Source of the DNA: Algoriphagus pacificus
GTDB taxonomy: Bacteria > Bacteroidota > Bacteroidia > Cytophagales > Cyclobacteriaceae
Direction of reading: 5' to 3'
Assembly (NCBI RefSeq): GCF_017254845.1
Contig: NZ_JAFKCU010000001.1
Location: 1-64,000, forward strand
DNA: 64,000 bases
This document shows, one piece after another, positions 16,055 through 26,200 of this stretch. The notes beneath the pieces were generated by a model. That model searched no databases and was not told where the DNA came from. It saw nothing but the letters and a program-made list of their open reading frames with translations. The translations under genes were made by a program, and so were the position numbers. Position 1 is the first letter of the stretch. Every line of letters begins with the position of its first letter.

Positions 16055-16374
16055 AGGTTTAAGATAACTCTTTTGGCTTAAGTGATAAATCAAATCACTC
16101 AATAAATATTTTTCGAAATGTTATCTAAAAACATTGAGTTTTCAACCTCAAATTCAATGAATTACTTAAAAAATACAGGAATCTTGGTTTCAATATTACC
16201 TCTAAATTACCTGCTTAACTTTTTGATAAAAGAACCTTAACGCAGCTTTTAGCAGTAGGCGAATTCCTATGCCTAATTTTGAAACATACAGCAAACACTT
16301 TTTAACTCCTTGCATTTATTTTTCAGCCCCGATTGATTTCGGGGCATTTTTTATGCATTTCAGTTCCAAGAAAC
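16055..16374. other. Divergent intergenic region with an orphan terminator
   Basis: No protein gene is visible between the glycosidase-like start and the E1 promoter. The region is AT-rich. A plus-strand intrinsic terminator at 16326-16351 has no upstream plus-strand gene, and a TAATTTTG box (16274-16281) lies 45 bases before it, so a short plus-strand RNA is possible. Confidence 0.5.
16326..16351 (+). terminator. Orphan intrinsic terminator
   Basis: GCCCCGA and TCGGGGC (16326-16345) form a 7-bp stem with a six-base loop, followed by ATTTTTTAT. Nothing coding precedes it on this strand; the E1 promoter begins 24 bases after it. Confidence 0.75.
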
Positions 16375-16405
16375 TTTGGGGAGTTCTTAGCTTCCTTTAC
16401 CTTAG
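16375..16405 (+). promoter_or_regulatory. Promoter of the E1 dehydrogenase gene
   Basis: TTTG (16375-16378), 19 bases, then TACCTTAG (16398-16405), one base off TAnnTTTG. The ATG follows 18 bases later. Confidence 0.65.
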
Positions 16406-16423
16406 ATAGGAAATCTTTTTAGC

Positions 16424-18433
16424 ATGGAAACAGCCACAAAAAATCAATCTCCTTTGGTTTTCGACCGAAAGAACCTTTCTGACAAAATACTTCTTGAGCT
16501 GTACGAATCTCTTCTTATGCCTCGGCGAATAGAGGAAAAAATGCTGATTCTCCTGCGTCAGGGAAAAATCTCGAAATGGTTCAGTGGCTGGGGACAAGAA
16601 GCAATTTCCATCGGAGCAGTAAATGCCTTGGAGGCGGATGAGTTTATCTTACCTATGCACCGGAATCTAGGGATTTTTACTGGAAGGAAAATGCCTTTGG
16701 AAAGACTTTTCTCTCAATTTCAGGGAAAACTCAATGGATTCACAAAAGGTAGAGATCGTTCTTTTCACTTTGGAAGTATCGAGCATCATGTGGTAGGAAT
16801 GATCTCCCATTTAGGTCCACAATTGGCGATTGCGGATGGGATCGCTTTAGCAGACAAACTATCAAAAGAACAAAAAGTCACTCTGGTTTTTTCTGGTGAT
16901 GGTGCAAGTTCAGAAGGAGATTTTCATGAAGGATTAAATGTGGCAGCTGTATGGAAGCTCCCTGTGATTTTTGTGGTCGAGCATAATGGCTATGGACTTT
17001 CTACGCCAAGTGAGGAGCAATTTGCTTTCAAAAACTTTACGGACAAAGGACCTGGATATGGCATGGAGGCTATTAGAATCCAAGGCAATAATGTATTGGA
17101 GGTTTATCAAACCATTTTGAAACTTGCCGAAGACATCCGTAAAAATCCACGTCCAGTCCTAGTTGAAGCTATAACTTTTCGCATGCGTGGACATGAAGAA
17201 GCCTCAGGAACCAAATATGTACCCAAGCAACTCATGGAGAATTGGAGCAAATTGGATCCAGTTGAGAATTATGAAAATTATCTCGAGGAAATCGGAGTCC
17301 TCGATGAAAAGACAAAGGAGAAAATCAATAAAAAGATAAAGAAGAAAATCAATGATGGTTTGGACATTGCATTTGCTGAGGATGCTATTTCCCCAAATCT
17401 CGAAAATGAGCTAGCAGATGTTTATGCCCCTTTCCAACAAAATGTGCATCCTCCCTCTGAAAATAGCAGCAAAGCAGAAAAGCGATTAGTTGATGCTATT
17501 TCTGATGGATTAAAACAATCCATGGAAAAATATCAAAATCTCATCCTTATGGGCCAGGATATCGGCGAGTATGGAGGAGTCTTTAAAATTACCGATGGAT
17601 TCAAAAAGCAATTTGGTGCGGATCGTGTCAGAAATACTCCGCTTTGCGAAAGTGCTATTATCGGAGCCGGACTTGGGCTTTCTATCAAAGGCTTCAAAGC
17701 CATGGTCGAAATGCAGTTTGCAGACTTTGTTTCAGTGGGATTTAATCAAATCGTAAACAACCTTGCCAAGATCCATTATCGTTGGGGACAGCAGGCAGAT
17801 GTGGTCATTCGGATGCCAACCGGTGCAGGAATGGCAGCTGGACCCTTTCATTCTCAATCCAACGAGGCTTGGTTTTTTCATACGCCTGGATTGAAAATTG
17901 TCTACCCTTCCAATCCATACGATGCCAAAGGCTTATTAAACGCTGCAATTGAAGATCCAAACCCTTACCTCTATTTTGAACATAAAGGAATGTACCGATC
18001 GATCAGTGCGGAGATTCCTGATGAATATTATACTGTTGAAATAGGAAAAGCAGCTTTAGTGAAAGAAGGAACTCAAGTATCGATTGTTACTTATGGAATG
18101 GGCGTCCACTGGGCTCAAAAAGCAGTTGAGGAATTCGGGATTTCGGCAGACATTCTGGATTTACGCACACTTTTACCTTGGGACAAGGAAGCCGTAAAGA
18201 AGACGGTCAAAAAAACGGGCAAGGTTATTTTCCTCCAAGAAGATTGCTTGACCGGGGGAATTGGAGCAGAAATCTGTGCTTGGATTTCAGAATTTTGTTT
18301 CCAGGATTTAGACGCTCCTGTGATGCGGGAAGGAAGCTTGGATACGCCAGTTCCATTTGCTCCTAACCTCGAAAAACAGTTTCTACCAGTTGATCGATTC
18401 AAAAGAAAATTGCAGGAACTGATCCAATTTTAA
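16424..18433 (+). CDS. 2-oxoacid dehydrogenase E1 component, alpha and beta subunits fused
   Basis: A 669-residue thiamine-diphosphate enzyme that decarboxylates a 2-oxoacid and passes the acyl group to an E2 lipoyl carrier. Residues about 15-320 are the alpha part, with the ThDP motif beginning GDGASSEGDFHEGLN near residue 158 and ending near VVEHNGYGLS. Residues about 345-669 are the beta part (MGQDIGEYGGVFKITDGF onward). The fusion is common in Bacteroidota and usually acts in branched-chain 2-oxoacid oxidation, though pyruvate cannot be excluded. E2 and E3 genes are not in the window. The gene has its own promoter and is probably transcribed alone. Confidence 0.9.
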   Translation: METATKNQSPLVFDRKNLSDKILLELYESLLMPRRIEEKMLILLRQGKISKWFSGWGQEAISIGAVNALEADEFILPMHRNLGIFTGRKMPLERLFSQFQGKLNGFTKGRDRSFHFGSIEHHVVGMISHLGPQLAIADGIALADKLSKEQKVTLVFSGDGASSEGDFHEGLNVAAVWKLPVIFVVEHNGYGLSTPSEEQFAFKNFTDKGPGYGMEAIRIQGNNVLEVYQTILKLAEDIRKNPRPVLVEAITFRMRGHEEASGTKYVPKQLMENWSKLDPVENYENYLEEIGVLDEKTKEKINKKIKKKINDGLDIAFAEDAISPNLENELADVYAPFQQNVHPPSENSSKAEKRLVDAISDGLKQSMEKYQNLILMGQDIGEYGGVFKITDGFKKQFGADRVRNTPLCESAIIGAGLGLSIKGFKAMVEMQFADFVSVGFNQIVNNLAKIHYRWGQQADVVIRMPTGAGMAAGPFHSQSNEAWFFHTPGLKIVYPSNPYDAKGLLNAAIEDPNPYLYFEHKGMYRSISAEIPDEYYTVEIGKAALVKEGTQVSIVTYGMGVHWAQKAVEEFGISADILDLRTLLPWDKEAVKKTVKKTGKVIFLQEDCLTGGIGAEICAWISEFCFQDLDAPVMREGSLDTPVPFAPNLEKQFLPVDRFKRKLQELIQF

Positions 18434-18508
18434 ACTAGAATTTACAAGGATGACTTCTCAAATTCGTTGTAACAGAACATATTTATACCACTCAAACCTT
18501 TCACTATC

Positions 18509-19840
18509 ATGATGAAAAATTCAATTTTTTATTTCCTCCTAATCATTACTTTGCTCGGGACGGGAACCTCAGTTTACTCCCAGAGCTTTATTGGAGGACA
18601 AATCGATAATTATTCTGGTGTTCATTCGGTGCTGATGAATCCAGCGAATGTGGCGGGCTCAAAAATGAAATTAGATGTCAATCTATTTTCGACAAGTGCT
18701 TTTTTGGGCAGTGATTATTTGAATATCGATCTAAGCGACATCCAAAGTTTCAGAGACGGATTTGATTTTGATTCGGACGTAAGTACCACACCAAACAACC
18801 AAAACAACTTCTTTGGAAATATCGATATTCTAGGTCCAAGTTTTCAACTGAATATCGGTGATTATAACAGCATCGCGATTAGTACCAGAGTCAGGACATT
18901 TTTCAACCTTCATAATTTAGGAGGGGAACTTTACGAAGTGGCATCCTCAGGAGATGTTTCTGACAACTTCAGTATTTCCATGGAAAATGTCAGTGGAATT
19001 ATCCATGCTTGGGGAGAAATCGGAGGAACTTATGGAAGGATCTTGATTGATGAAGAAAAACAGAGATTGAAAGCTGGGGTAACTTTGAAATATTTATTTG
19101 GAGCAGGAGGCGTGTATGGCTCCAGTGGCCAATTAAGTGCTCAATTCGACTCACAGGTTAATTCTTTGACAACTGGCGGCAATCTCAACTATGGATATAC
19201 CTCTGGCTTTGATTCAGAAGACATTTCGTACTCTGATATTCAATCGGGTTTTGGAGCTGATTTCGGGGTTGTCTATGAAATTTTCGATGTGAGCGACGGT
19301 CCATACCAGTCTTCCTACAAACTCAAGCTTGGAGCTTCAGTGACCGACATCGGTTCTATTAATTATGCTGGGACTTATAAAGCCAGATATGATATGAATG
19401 CTACAATTGACGCAACCGAATTTGAAAACAAAGACTTAGACGAAGTTTTAAATGATAATTACTCCGGCACAGAATCTACTGAAGATTTAAAATTAGGACT
19501 TCCTACAGCTATTCAATTGTTTGCTGATTATCATATTCGAAATAAATTTTACGTCAGTGCCCAAGGCGCTATTTCCATGAAAAAAGGGAATGAAATACCT
19601 GTAAGTAATATCATCAATGCTTTTACAGTGACCCCTAGATTCGAAGCTAAATGGATCTCAGTCTACAGCCCTGTCAGCTTGAGACAATATGATTCGAGCA
19701 TTGCTTGGGGAGTTGGTTTACGGGCAGGACCAGTGATGGTGGGATCGGGATCCATCCTGACCAATTTGATCTCCAATAAATCCAGAAGCACAGATTTGTA
19801 TGTGGGATTGAAAGTTCCACTTTATAAAAGAAACAGTTAA
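18509..19840 (+). CDS. DUF5723 family outer membrane protein
   Basis: A 443-residue exported protein with signal peptide MKNSIFYFLLIITLLGTGTSVYSQ. The opening of the mature part, with GVHSVLMNPANVAGSKMKLDVNL, is typical of DUF5723 proteins in Bacteroidota. Alternating hydrophobic and polar beta strands through the sequence suggest an outer membrane barrel related to FadL or PorV-like proteins. The function is unknown. The gene lies 75 bases after the E1 gene and ends in a strong terminator. Confidence 0.75.
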   Translation: MMKNSIFYFLLIITLLGTGTSVYSQSFIGGQIDNYSGVHSVLMNPANVAGSKMKLDVNLFSTSAFLGSDYLNIDLSDIQSFRDGFDFDSDVSTTPNNQNNFFGNIDILGPSFQLNIGDYNSIAISTRVRTFFNLHNLGGELYEVASSGDVSDNFSISMENVSGIIHAWGEIGGTYGRILIDEEKQRLKAGVTLKYLFGAGGVYGSSGQLSAQFDSQVNSLTTGGNLNYGYTSGFDSEDISYSDIQSGFGADFGVVYEIFDVSDGPYQSSYKLKLGASVTDIGSINYAGTYKARYDMNATIDATEFENKDLDEVLNDNYSGTESTEDLKLGLPTAIQLFADYHIRNKFYVSAQGAISMKKGNEIPVSNIINAFTVTPRFEAKWISVYSPVSLRQYDSSIAWGVGLRAGPVMVGSGSILTNLISNKSRSTDLYVGLKVPLYKRNS

Positions 19841-19868
19841 AAAAAGCTCCCTAGGGAGCTTTTTTTGT
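19839..19868. terminator. Bidirectional terminator, 28-base perfect palindrome
   Basis: Seven A, then AGCTCCCTAGGGAGCT-type symmetry, then seven T: the segment 19839-19866 is its own reverse complement, centred on CTAG. It begins at the stop codon of the DUF5723 gene and lies between two convergent genes, so it can end both. Confidence 0.9.
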
Positions 19869-19882
19869 TTATAGGGTTTCTG

Positions 19883-21043
19883 TTAAAGTTGTGCCCTGAG
19901 CAGTTCCAAAAATTTCCTATCTAATTTTTCTCCATACCAATCTTCGTAGGCCACATCTTTCCGACCAGAATTCATCACGCCAAAAGCCCCGGAAAATTCC
20001 CAGATACCAAACCCGATTCCATTTTCTTTTAAAACTGTCAAAACATCCCCAAACCAGCTAAGGAAAACCTCATGAGGAGTTTCATTGTAGCAACCGCATT
20101 CTCCACAATGCACTCCAACACCCTGATCCACCAAAGCTTTCCAAGGAGCATAGTATTTCCTGATTTCTTCGATATCCAAAATTCTTTCACCTTGTATCAA
20201 AGGCCAATTCACTGGTGGAACACTTTCTGGATCTTTGTAAACCCATCCTGCTTTGTAATGAGAAATTGGAAAAGGATGATAGCCTCTACAACTTTGTGCA
20301 AGGTCCAGATCAGCTAGTTCGGGGACTGCGATTCCTCCTCCACCATTGCCATCAGCAATTACAAGTCTGGATTTCTTCACAGATTTAATTGTATCCAAAG
20401 CAGCTTTGGCAACTCTATGGTAATCGGCTACATCCACAAGACCACCGGGGCTATGTTGATCATTAGGATTTTGGCGTTGGAAAGGCTCATTGACCAAATC
20501 AAAACTCAATTTCTTCTTGGAAATACCTTTATACCGTTTTGCCCACATATCCCAATGAGCGCAAAATGCATCTTGCGCTTCCTGATCTTTCCAGAGGTTG
20601 TAAGGCTCCTCAAACCCTGCATTGATACAAAAACCCGGAGCACGATGTAGATTCAAACTCACATGCAATCCCTTGGAAATACATCGATCCACCAGTTCAT
20701 CTACCTTTTCTAAGCGACTTTCATCGAAATTCAGAACCTCATCTGGACGGATCGGCCTACTTCTGTCAATATCCAAATAGCTAGGGTAAGAAATGGGAAT
20801 CCGCACAAAATCAAATCCCCAGTCAGAGATCCATTGAATGTATCGTGGTTTGGTAGGGCGACCAGCATTTGGATCATGGGAAAAGAAATCCAATAGATTA
20901 AAACCCTTCCAAGCAGGTAGTTTATTTTGATGCTTGGCTTCTTTTGCTAGAGTCTCAAAGGGGATTGCGCCAGCAAAGCTAATCCCAGAACCTATTAAAG
21001 CAGATTTCTTTAAAAAGTTTCTTCGGGTATTCGATGAATTCAT
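19883..21043 (-). CDS. Glycoside hydrolase family 5 enzyme (cellulase-like), Tat-exported
   Basis: A 386-residue glycosidase. The ATG at 21041-21043 begins a twin-arginine signal, TRRNFLKKSALIGSG, so the enzyme is probably exported folded; the longer frame from 21088 would bury it. The GH5 acid/base glutamate is in SFDLVNEPF and the nucleophile glutamate in HCGECGCYNETP. Other family landmarks are GFDFVRIPISYPSY and GYHPFPISHYKAGW. It should cleave a beta-linked glycan; substrate is not readable. Convergent with the DUF5723 gene and not in an obvious polysaccharide locus. Confidence 0.9.
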   Translation of the reverse strand: MNSSNTRRNFLKKSALIGSGISFAGAIPFETLAKEAKHQNKLPAWKGFNLLDFFSHDPNAGRPTKPRYIQWISDWGFDFVRIPISYPSYLDIDRSRPIRPDEVLNFDESRLEKVDELVDRCISKGLHVSLNLHRAPGFCINAGFEEPYNLWKDQEAQDAFCAHWDMWAKRYKGISKKKLSFDLVNEPFQRQNPNDQHSPGGLVDVADYHRVAKAALDTIKSVKKSRLVIADGNGGGGIAVPELADLDLAQSCRGYHPFPISHYKAGWVYKDPESVPPVNWPLIQGERILDIEEIRKYYAPWKALVDQGVGVHCGECGCYNETPHEVFLSWFGDVLTVLKENGIGFGIWEFSGAFGVMNSGRKDVAYEDWYGEKLDRKFLELLRAQL

Positions 21044-21183
21044 GAGCCATTTTGGGTTGTTTAGCTGAAGATAAAAAACTCTAACCACAGAATTCCTCTC
21101 CTATTGCCAAGTCAATTAAATTTTCACAAGTAAACTAAACAAACCCACCCCTTTCATCCGTATTCATAGCTAATCCTTTGATT

Positions 21184-21879
21184 ATGCGAAAAACATTACT
21201 CATTCTATTTTTATTTATAAGCACCACGAGTGCTTATTCACAATTTTTTATCGCTGGAGGGCATTTGAATGGTGGCTTTCCTATTTCAAGGCTAAAAATG
21301 GAAGTAGATAGGTTTGTTTTCCCAACTATTTCAGGGATTCTATTGTATGAATTTTACAATCAACCCTATCAGATAGGACTTGAGTTTGGCTATGGGGTCT
21401 ATGGGTCCAAACTTGAAAAAAGAAATGATTTATATCCAGGATACAACGATACCTATAGGCTCCGAAGAAACAATAATTATGCATCTGGAATGGCTGTTTT
21501 CAGGTATTTGCCTTCCAAAACCAGCAAACTGACTCCTTTCATTGAAATCCAAGTTGGCGCCAATTACCTCTATTCCCGATATAAAATCCGGCCAAGCATT
21601 TTTGAAGAGGTAGTGGAGGCTTCCAAAGACATGGAGGATTGGGGGCTAGCCTACAAATTAGGGGGAGGCATCCAATTCCCAATCCGCGGATTGGATGGTG
21701 GAAAAATCGAGCTCCGCCTGGCCTATCAGGATGGAAATTCGATGCGATTTTTGACTAAAGGAGATGTGATCTATTTACCCAATAAAGGAAATGGTGAGTT
21801 TGAATACAGCCCCCGTCAAAGCCCGTTACAATTGATCACCGCTTCTGTTGGAGTAGTGGTGTATGATGCGTTTAGGTAG
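21184..21879 (+). CDS. Putative small outer membrane beta-barrel protein
   Basis: A 231-residue protein with signal peptide MRKTLLILFLFISTTSAYSQ. Alternating beta-strand patterns, glycine and aromatic residues, and a near-terminal strand (LITASVGVVVYDAF) suggest a small outer membrane barrel. No family is recognised. An ATT-ATG layout allows a start two codons earlier at 21178, but 21184 begins the signal peptide. It is divergent from the GH5 gene and alone in its direction. Confidence 0.65.
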   Translation: MRKTLLILFLFISTTSAYSQFFIAGGHLNGGFPISRLKMEVDRFVFPTISGILLYEFYNQPYQIGLEFGYGVYGSKLEKRNDLYPGYNDTYRLRRNNNYASGMAVFRYLPSKTSKLTPFIEIQVGANYLYSRYKIRPSIFEEVVEASKDMEDWGLAYKLGGGIQFPIRGLDGGKIELRLAYQDGNSMRFLTKGDVIYLPNKGNGEFEYSPRQSPLQLITASVGVVVYDAFR

Positions 21880-21926
21880 TAATCCTAGTAAAGTCAATCA
21901 ACTGAAGAGATTCCTTTTTACAAGTT

Positions 21927-23114
21927 TCAATCTTCCAACATTCTGATTTTATAAAACAGATTATAATCCCGCTCCACTTCTCCATCTGCTGCTTTTACAA
22001 TTAAAGTTCCATCAGATAAACCGAGATTAACTGACCCCTCCACAGGAAGTTCATTGAGAATTCCGATTTGCTGATTTCCTTTCACAACCATGTATCGCGG
22101 TTTTCTATACCCAGCCAAATCTTTTTGATTTTCAGGACTTCTCGCGTAATCCTCTCCTTTTGACTGAAATTCCATCAAAACGTCTTCAGGAATAGCTGTG
22201 TAAAACATCGCCAATTGATGTTCACCAAAAAATTTCACATCACTAAAGGAAGAATAAAGACGATTATCTCGTTCTGGATCTGGAATTTCCAGATCACGAT
22301 CTGGATGAGATAATGCTACTGCTGTTTCATTGATTAGTGAGTTCCCATCAAAATCATATAAGAAAAGTTGATTGCCAATGGGAGGTAATACCACTGCTTT
22401 TTTCCTTTCCACATCTAATGATAAAAACGGAAAACTCTGCCCAATCCATCGATTGGTACTGCGAGGAACCCAAGCTTCTGGATACAAACTCAAATAGTTA
22501 ATGGAATCTTGATTGGAATTATAGAAAAACCCAGTCTTTACTTGGCTGTAAAACCCTCCACCGATCTTACCGGGATCCATATCACCAGGATTATACGTGT
22601 TAACCTCCTCACCCAGAATAAAAATTTCTCCATTCTCTATCCAAGGGGTAAATGACTGACGAAAAAAGGAGATAAAAATTCCTGCCCCAAATCCTTTAGC
22701 TGGACCATTTATCTTTTCTAACTTCTGAAAATCCTTGTCAAAAACATGGAAATCCATAGTCCCTGATATTTCCTTAAAAATAAATCGATCTTTCCCCAAA
22801 AACCTTCCTTCAAGAAAAAACTGAATCTGATTTGGTCCTTCCCCTACAAGCTTTACATCTTGAATAATTTTACCTTTCCCGTCAACCAATAAGACTTTTT
22901 CTCCACGCTGTTCCTTTACTAAATATTGATCTAAGTCTGCTTGATAGTCTAATAGGACTACGTTTTCGAGTACATCTACCATGATAGAATCATAGACTTC
23001 AAATTGAAGTTCTTGATTTGGATCAATCTTAATTGATTCTGAAGATTTTTCTGAACAGGAAAAAAGTAAAGTTCCTAAAAGTATAATTGATGATAGAAAA
23101 GCAGATTTACTCAT
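21927..23114 (-). CDS. Lipoprotein, probable six-bladed beta-propeller, function unknown
   Basis: A 395-residue lipoprotein: MSKSAFLSSIILLGTLLFSC places the lipobox cysteine at residue 20. The rest has repeated beta segments such as YLVKEQRGEKVLLVDGKGKI and FLYDFDGNSLINETAVALSH that look like propeller blades. Similar lipoproteins are frequent in Bacteroidota under names like BF3164 or DUF4221. It is probably held in the periplasm or outer membrane. Not clearly linked to the RND operon that follows. Confidence 0.6.
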   Translation of the reverse strand: MSKSAFLSSIILLGTLLFSCSEKSSESIKIDPNQELQFEVYDSIMVDVLENVVLLDYQADLDQYLVKEQRGEKVLLVDGKGKIIQDVKLVGEGPNQIQFFLEGRFLGKDRFIFKEISGTMDFHVFDKDFQKLEKINGPAKGFGAGIFISFFRQSFTPWIENGEIFILGEEVNTYNPGDMDPGKIGGGFYSQVKTGFFYNSNQDSINYLSLYPEAWVPRSTNRWIGQSFPFLSLDVERKKAVVLPPIGNQLFLYDFDGNSLINETAVALSHPDRDLEIPDPERDNRLYSSFSDVKFFGEHQLAMFYTAIPEDVLMEFQSKGEDYARSPENQKDLAGYRKPRYMVVKGNQQIGILNELPVEGSVNLGLSDGTLIVKAADGEVERDYNLFYKIRMLED

Positions 23115-23205
23115 AAATAAGAATTAAGGTTTTACTGCTTAGTCGGAATACCGAAATATTATAGGACAAGGAAGAAAAAGTTTTTTTTCCTAAAGCAATG
23201 GAAAG

Positions 23206-23220
23206 CAGGTGAGCTACCTG
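23206..23220 (-). terminator. Possible terminator of the RND operon
   Basis: CAGGT and ACCTG form a 5-bp stem with a five-base loop, 12 bases past the stop of the second RND gene. The downstream tract on the minus strand is only partly T-rich, so this is weak. Confidence 0.3.
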
Positions 23221-23231
23221 GTTATAAATTC

Positions 23232-26200
23232 TCACCCATTTTCTAACCCAAGTTCTCTTTTTCTCCTCCGAAAGGAAAACCATTTTCTCTTATGCTTTGC
23301 GACTTTGACTTGATTCTTTTTTTCTTTGGGAGCTTTCTTCCACAACAACACAGGCAAAACCCAAAATACACCCAGCATACTGAAGACCAATCCACCAATT
23401 GTACCGATGGCAAGTGAGAACCAGAAAATCTCATTTTGCCCCTCCATAATAAATGGAATCAATCCAAAACAGGTAGACATTACTGTAAGCAAAATAGGAA
23501 TGGCTTTGCCAGCTACTGACTTGAGGACATTTCGGTTATATAATCCCTGCCCCCTATTGTTCAGATCATTGATAATAAAAATCCCAGCATTCACTGCCAG
23601 CCCTCCCAACATCACAAATGCAGCATAGCCGCCTTGGTCAAAGTAAAAATCGAATAGTGAGAAAATCAGAAACAGGCCTATGAAGCTGATTGGGATGATG
23701 ACTATGATATAAATCGGCTGCTTAAGATTCTCAAATAAAACAGAGCAGATCAGGAAGATCCCGATGATCAAAAATCCCAATAAACTGTATTGTCTTTTCG
23801 CTTTGTCAAAGCTGTAATAGTACGAGCTCTTTTTGGCTTCATACCCTATCGGCATGATCTGCTTCATTTCATCCAACACCTCATCCAAATACTCAGTGCC
23901 AAACTTGTTTGACCCCATGTATTCAAATGACAGAATCCGGATGTACTGTCTATCCTCCTTATTCAAGGCATTCGTGGTAGCCTCTTTGACTACAGTGCCA
24001 AAATCCGAAACTTTGAAAATCTTGTTTTCTCCCCCAATCAGACTTTTATTATCGAGATCAAATCGGTTAAAATCCGATGAATTGACTTCTTTAATGACCA
24101 AGCCATAATCTTTGTCTTCTAAAGAAAGGTAATTTGAAGTACCCGTTGGCTTAGAAATATCAGCCAAATAACTGATCAAGGTATTTTGATTCATATTTCC
24201 CAGAGCCAATTGATTCTGGTCTAGCCTTAGGACAAATTCTTCAGTCTTTTGCTCCCCGTAATTCCGCTCATTATTATTTACTTCCTGGATACGCTTATGT
24301 GCCAAAAGCTTTTCAGCGAGAATATTGGATTGCCGCTCCAGTTCATCAAAGTTATAGCCACGCATTTCCACCCGATAAGAGGAATAACCTTCCCCACCGG
24401 GACCGGCATAGAATCCTTGGCCTACGCCATGGATTGTCCAATTTGCCCCACTCCAATCAGTGGATTTAACAGAAAGCTTTCCTTTCAGCTGGTAGGGTAA
24501 AGCCCCGTTTTCATAAGCCTCATCAAATGTGATAGTGATATTGGCACTTTGACCGGAATAAACTGAAGTAACATATTTATCGATCCCTTGGACACCGGCA
24601 AGATACTTTTCAAACTCCCGCATGATGAAATCCATCTGTTCCAAAGTATTCCCAAAAGGCAATCTGGCATTGACATAAAGTCTAGTCTGCTCCGGCTCCC
24701 GATAACTGGATTTTTCATAAGTCCCTCTCACAAACATCCGCAATGCTCCACCTAGTGCTTTATCTACATAAGGCCTTACTTCTTCTTGATAAAAAGTATT
24801 GCCTATCGTCTTATTATACCATTCGTGTTCATCCCATTTTGCAGGAAGGAAAAATATTGGCGTACCGAAAAGCAATATCAATAGAACGATGAAGGCTTTC
24901 CTATGGCTTGCAGTCCAAGCTATTCCTCGCTCGTAGTTTCTGAGGTATTTAACTCTTTTTCGAAGTTTCGGAACTGTCAGTCTTCTACCTTTTTTGACAG
25001 ACTCACCAAATAAAATCTGATAAAATGCGGGAGTAAAAAACAAGGCAATCAAAAGAGATATACCCAGCATTACCGAAACCACAATCGAAAACTCAGTAAG
25101 GTTTTTACGATCTTCCTCTGGAAGGAAAAAGACAATCATCAAAGCGGCTATAGTAGTCAAAGATGCCGCTAAAAGCGCAAGAAATACTTTCCGATTTTTA
25201 TGCTTGTGAAGATGGTCGATCATAATGATCGCATTATCCACGATCAGTCCAAAACTGATTGTCAATCCAGCAAGAGAATACAAATGGATGTTTACTTCCA
25301 AGAAGTAAATCACCATGGCACAAAGACTGAGATTGGCTATAATTCCTAAAAACAGGATACTGAGGTACTTAAGATTTCGATTGATCAAAAAGATGAAAAG
25401 AATCAAAATCAAGATCGAAAGTCCTGATCTTTTGTAGATCTTATCCAACTCCTTTTCCAGGTATTCGGTATCATCTCGTTCCAGTCTCACATCGAACCCC
25501 TGAGGCAAAAGTTTTGATGCCTCTTCGATCGAAGCTTTTAGGCTTTTAGCCAGTAAAACTTTATTGACACCATCCCTATTGAGGATGGAAATGGTGACGG
25601 AGTTATTTCCGTTGATTCTATAATACTGGGTGGGTTCTCCCTCTTCAATGGTCAGTTTAGCTACGTCTCGAAGGCGAACATCTTGCCCATTTACCTGAAG
25701 AATCCGTAGGTTTTCCAACTGATCCATGTCACTCAAGGATCGATCTACCTGAATAAATAAGGTTTCTCCTTTGGAATTGAGCAATGAACCTGGATAGCTT
25801 CTTCCAAAAGCCTGGGCGATACTTCCATTTAATTGAGCTCTAGACATCCCATAGGCTTGCAGCTTTTTGATATCATAAGTCACAAAAAGCTGGAGATCAT
25901 TTGCACCTCTGACAAGCACTTCTTCAACTTCCTCAAATTGCGTGACAGCGGGTTTTAGGATATCTTCTGTGATTTTTTTGATTTCGAAAGAAGCAAAAGG
26001 CCCGTTGACACTGTAAGTCAAAATCGGAGATTTATTCTCGGTTCTCTGCCCGCCACCTTGAGAAACGGAAGGATAGGAAACCTGTTGATCCAGCTGAGGA
26101 AAAACCTGTCTGATCATGGAAGCGACTTCAAAACGCTTCATTTCCATATCAGCCTTTTTGTCAAACTTTAAGGTGATTCTTCCACTTCCAGTATTGGAGA

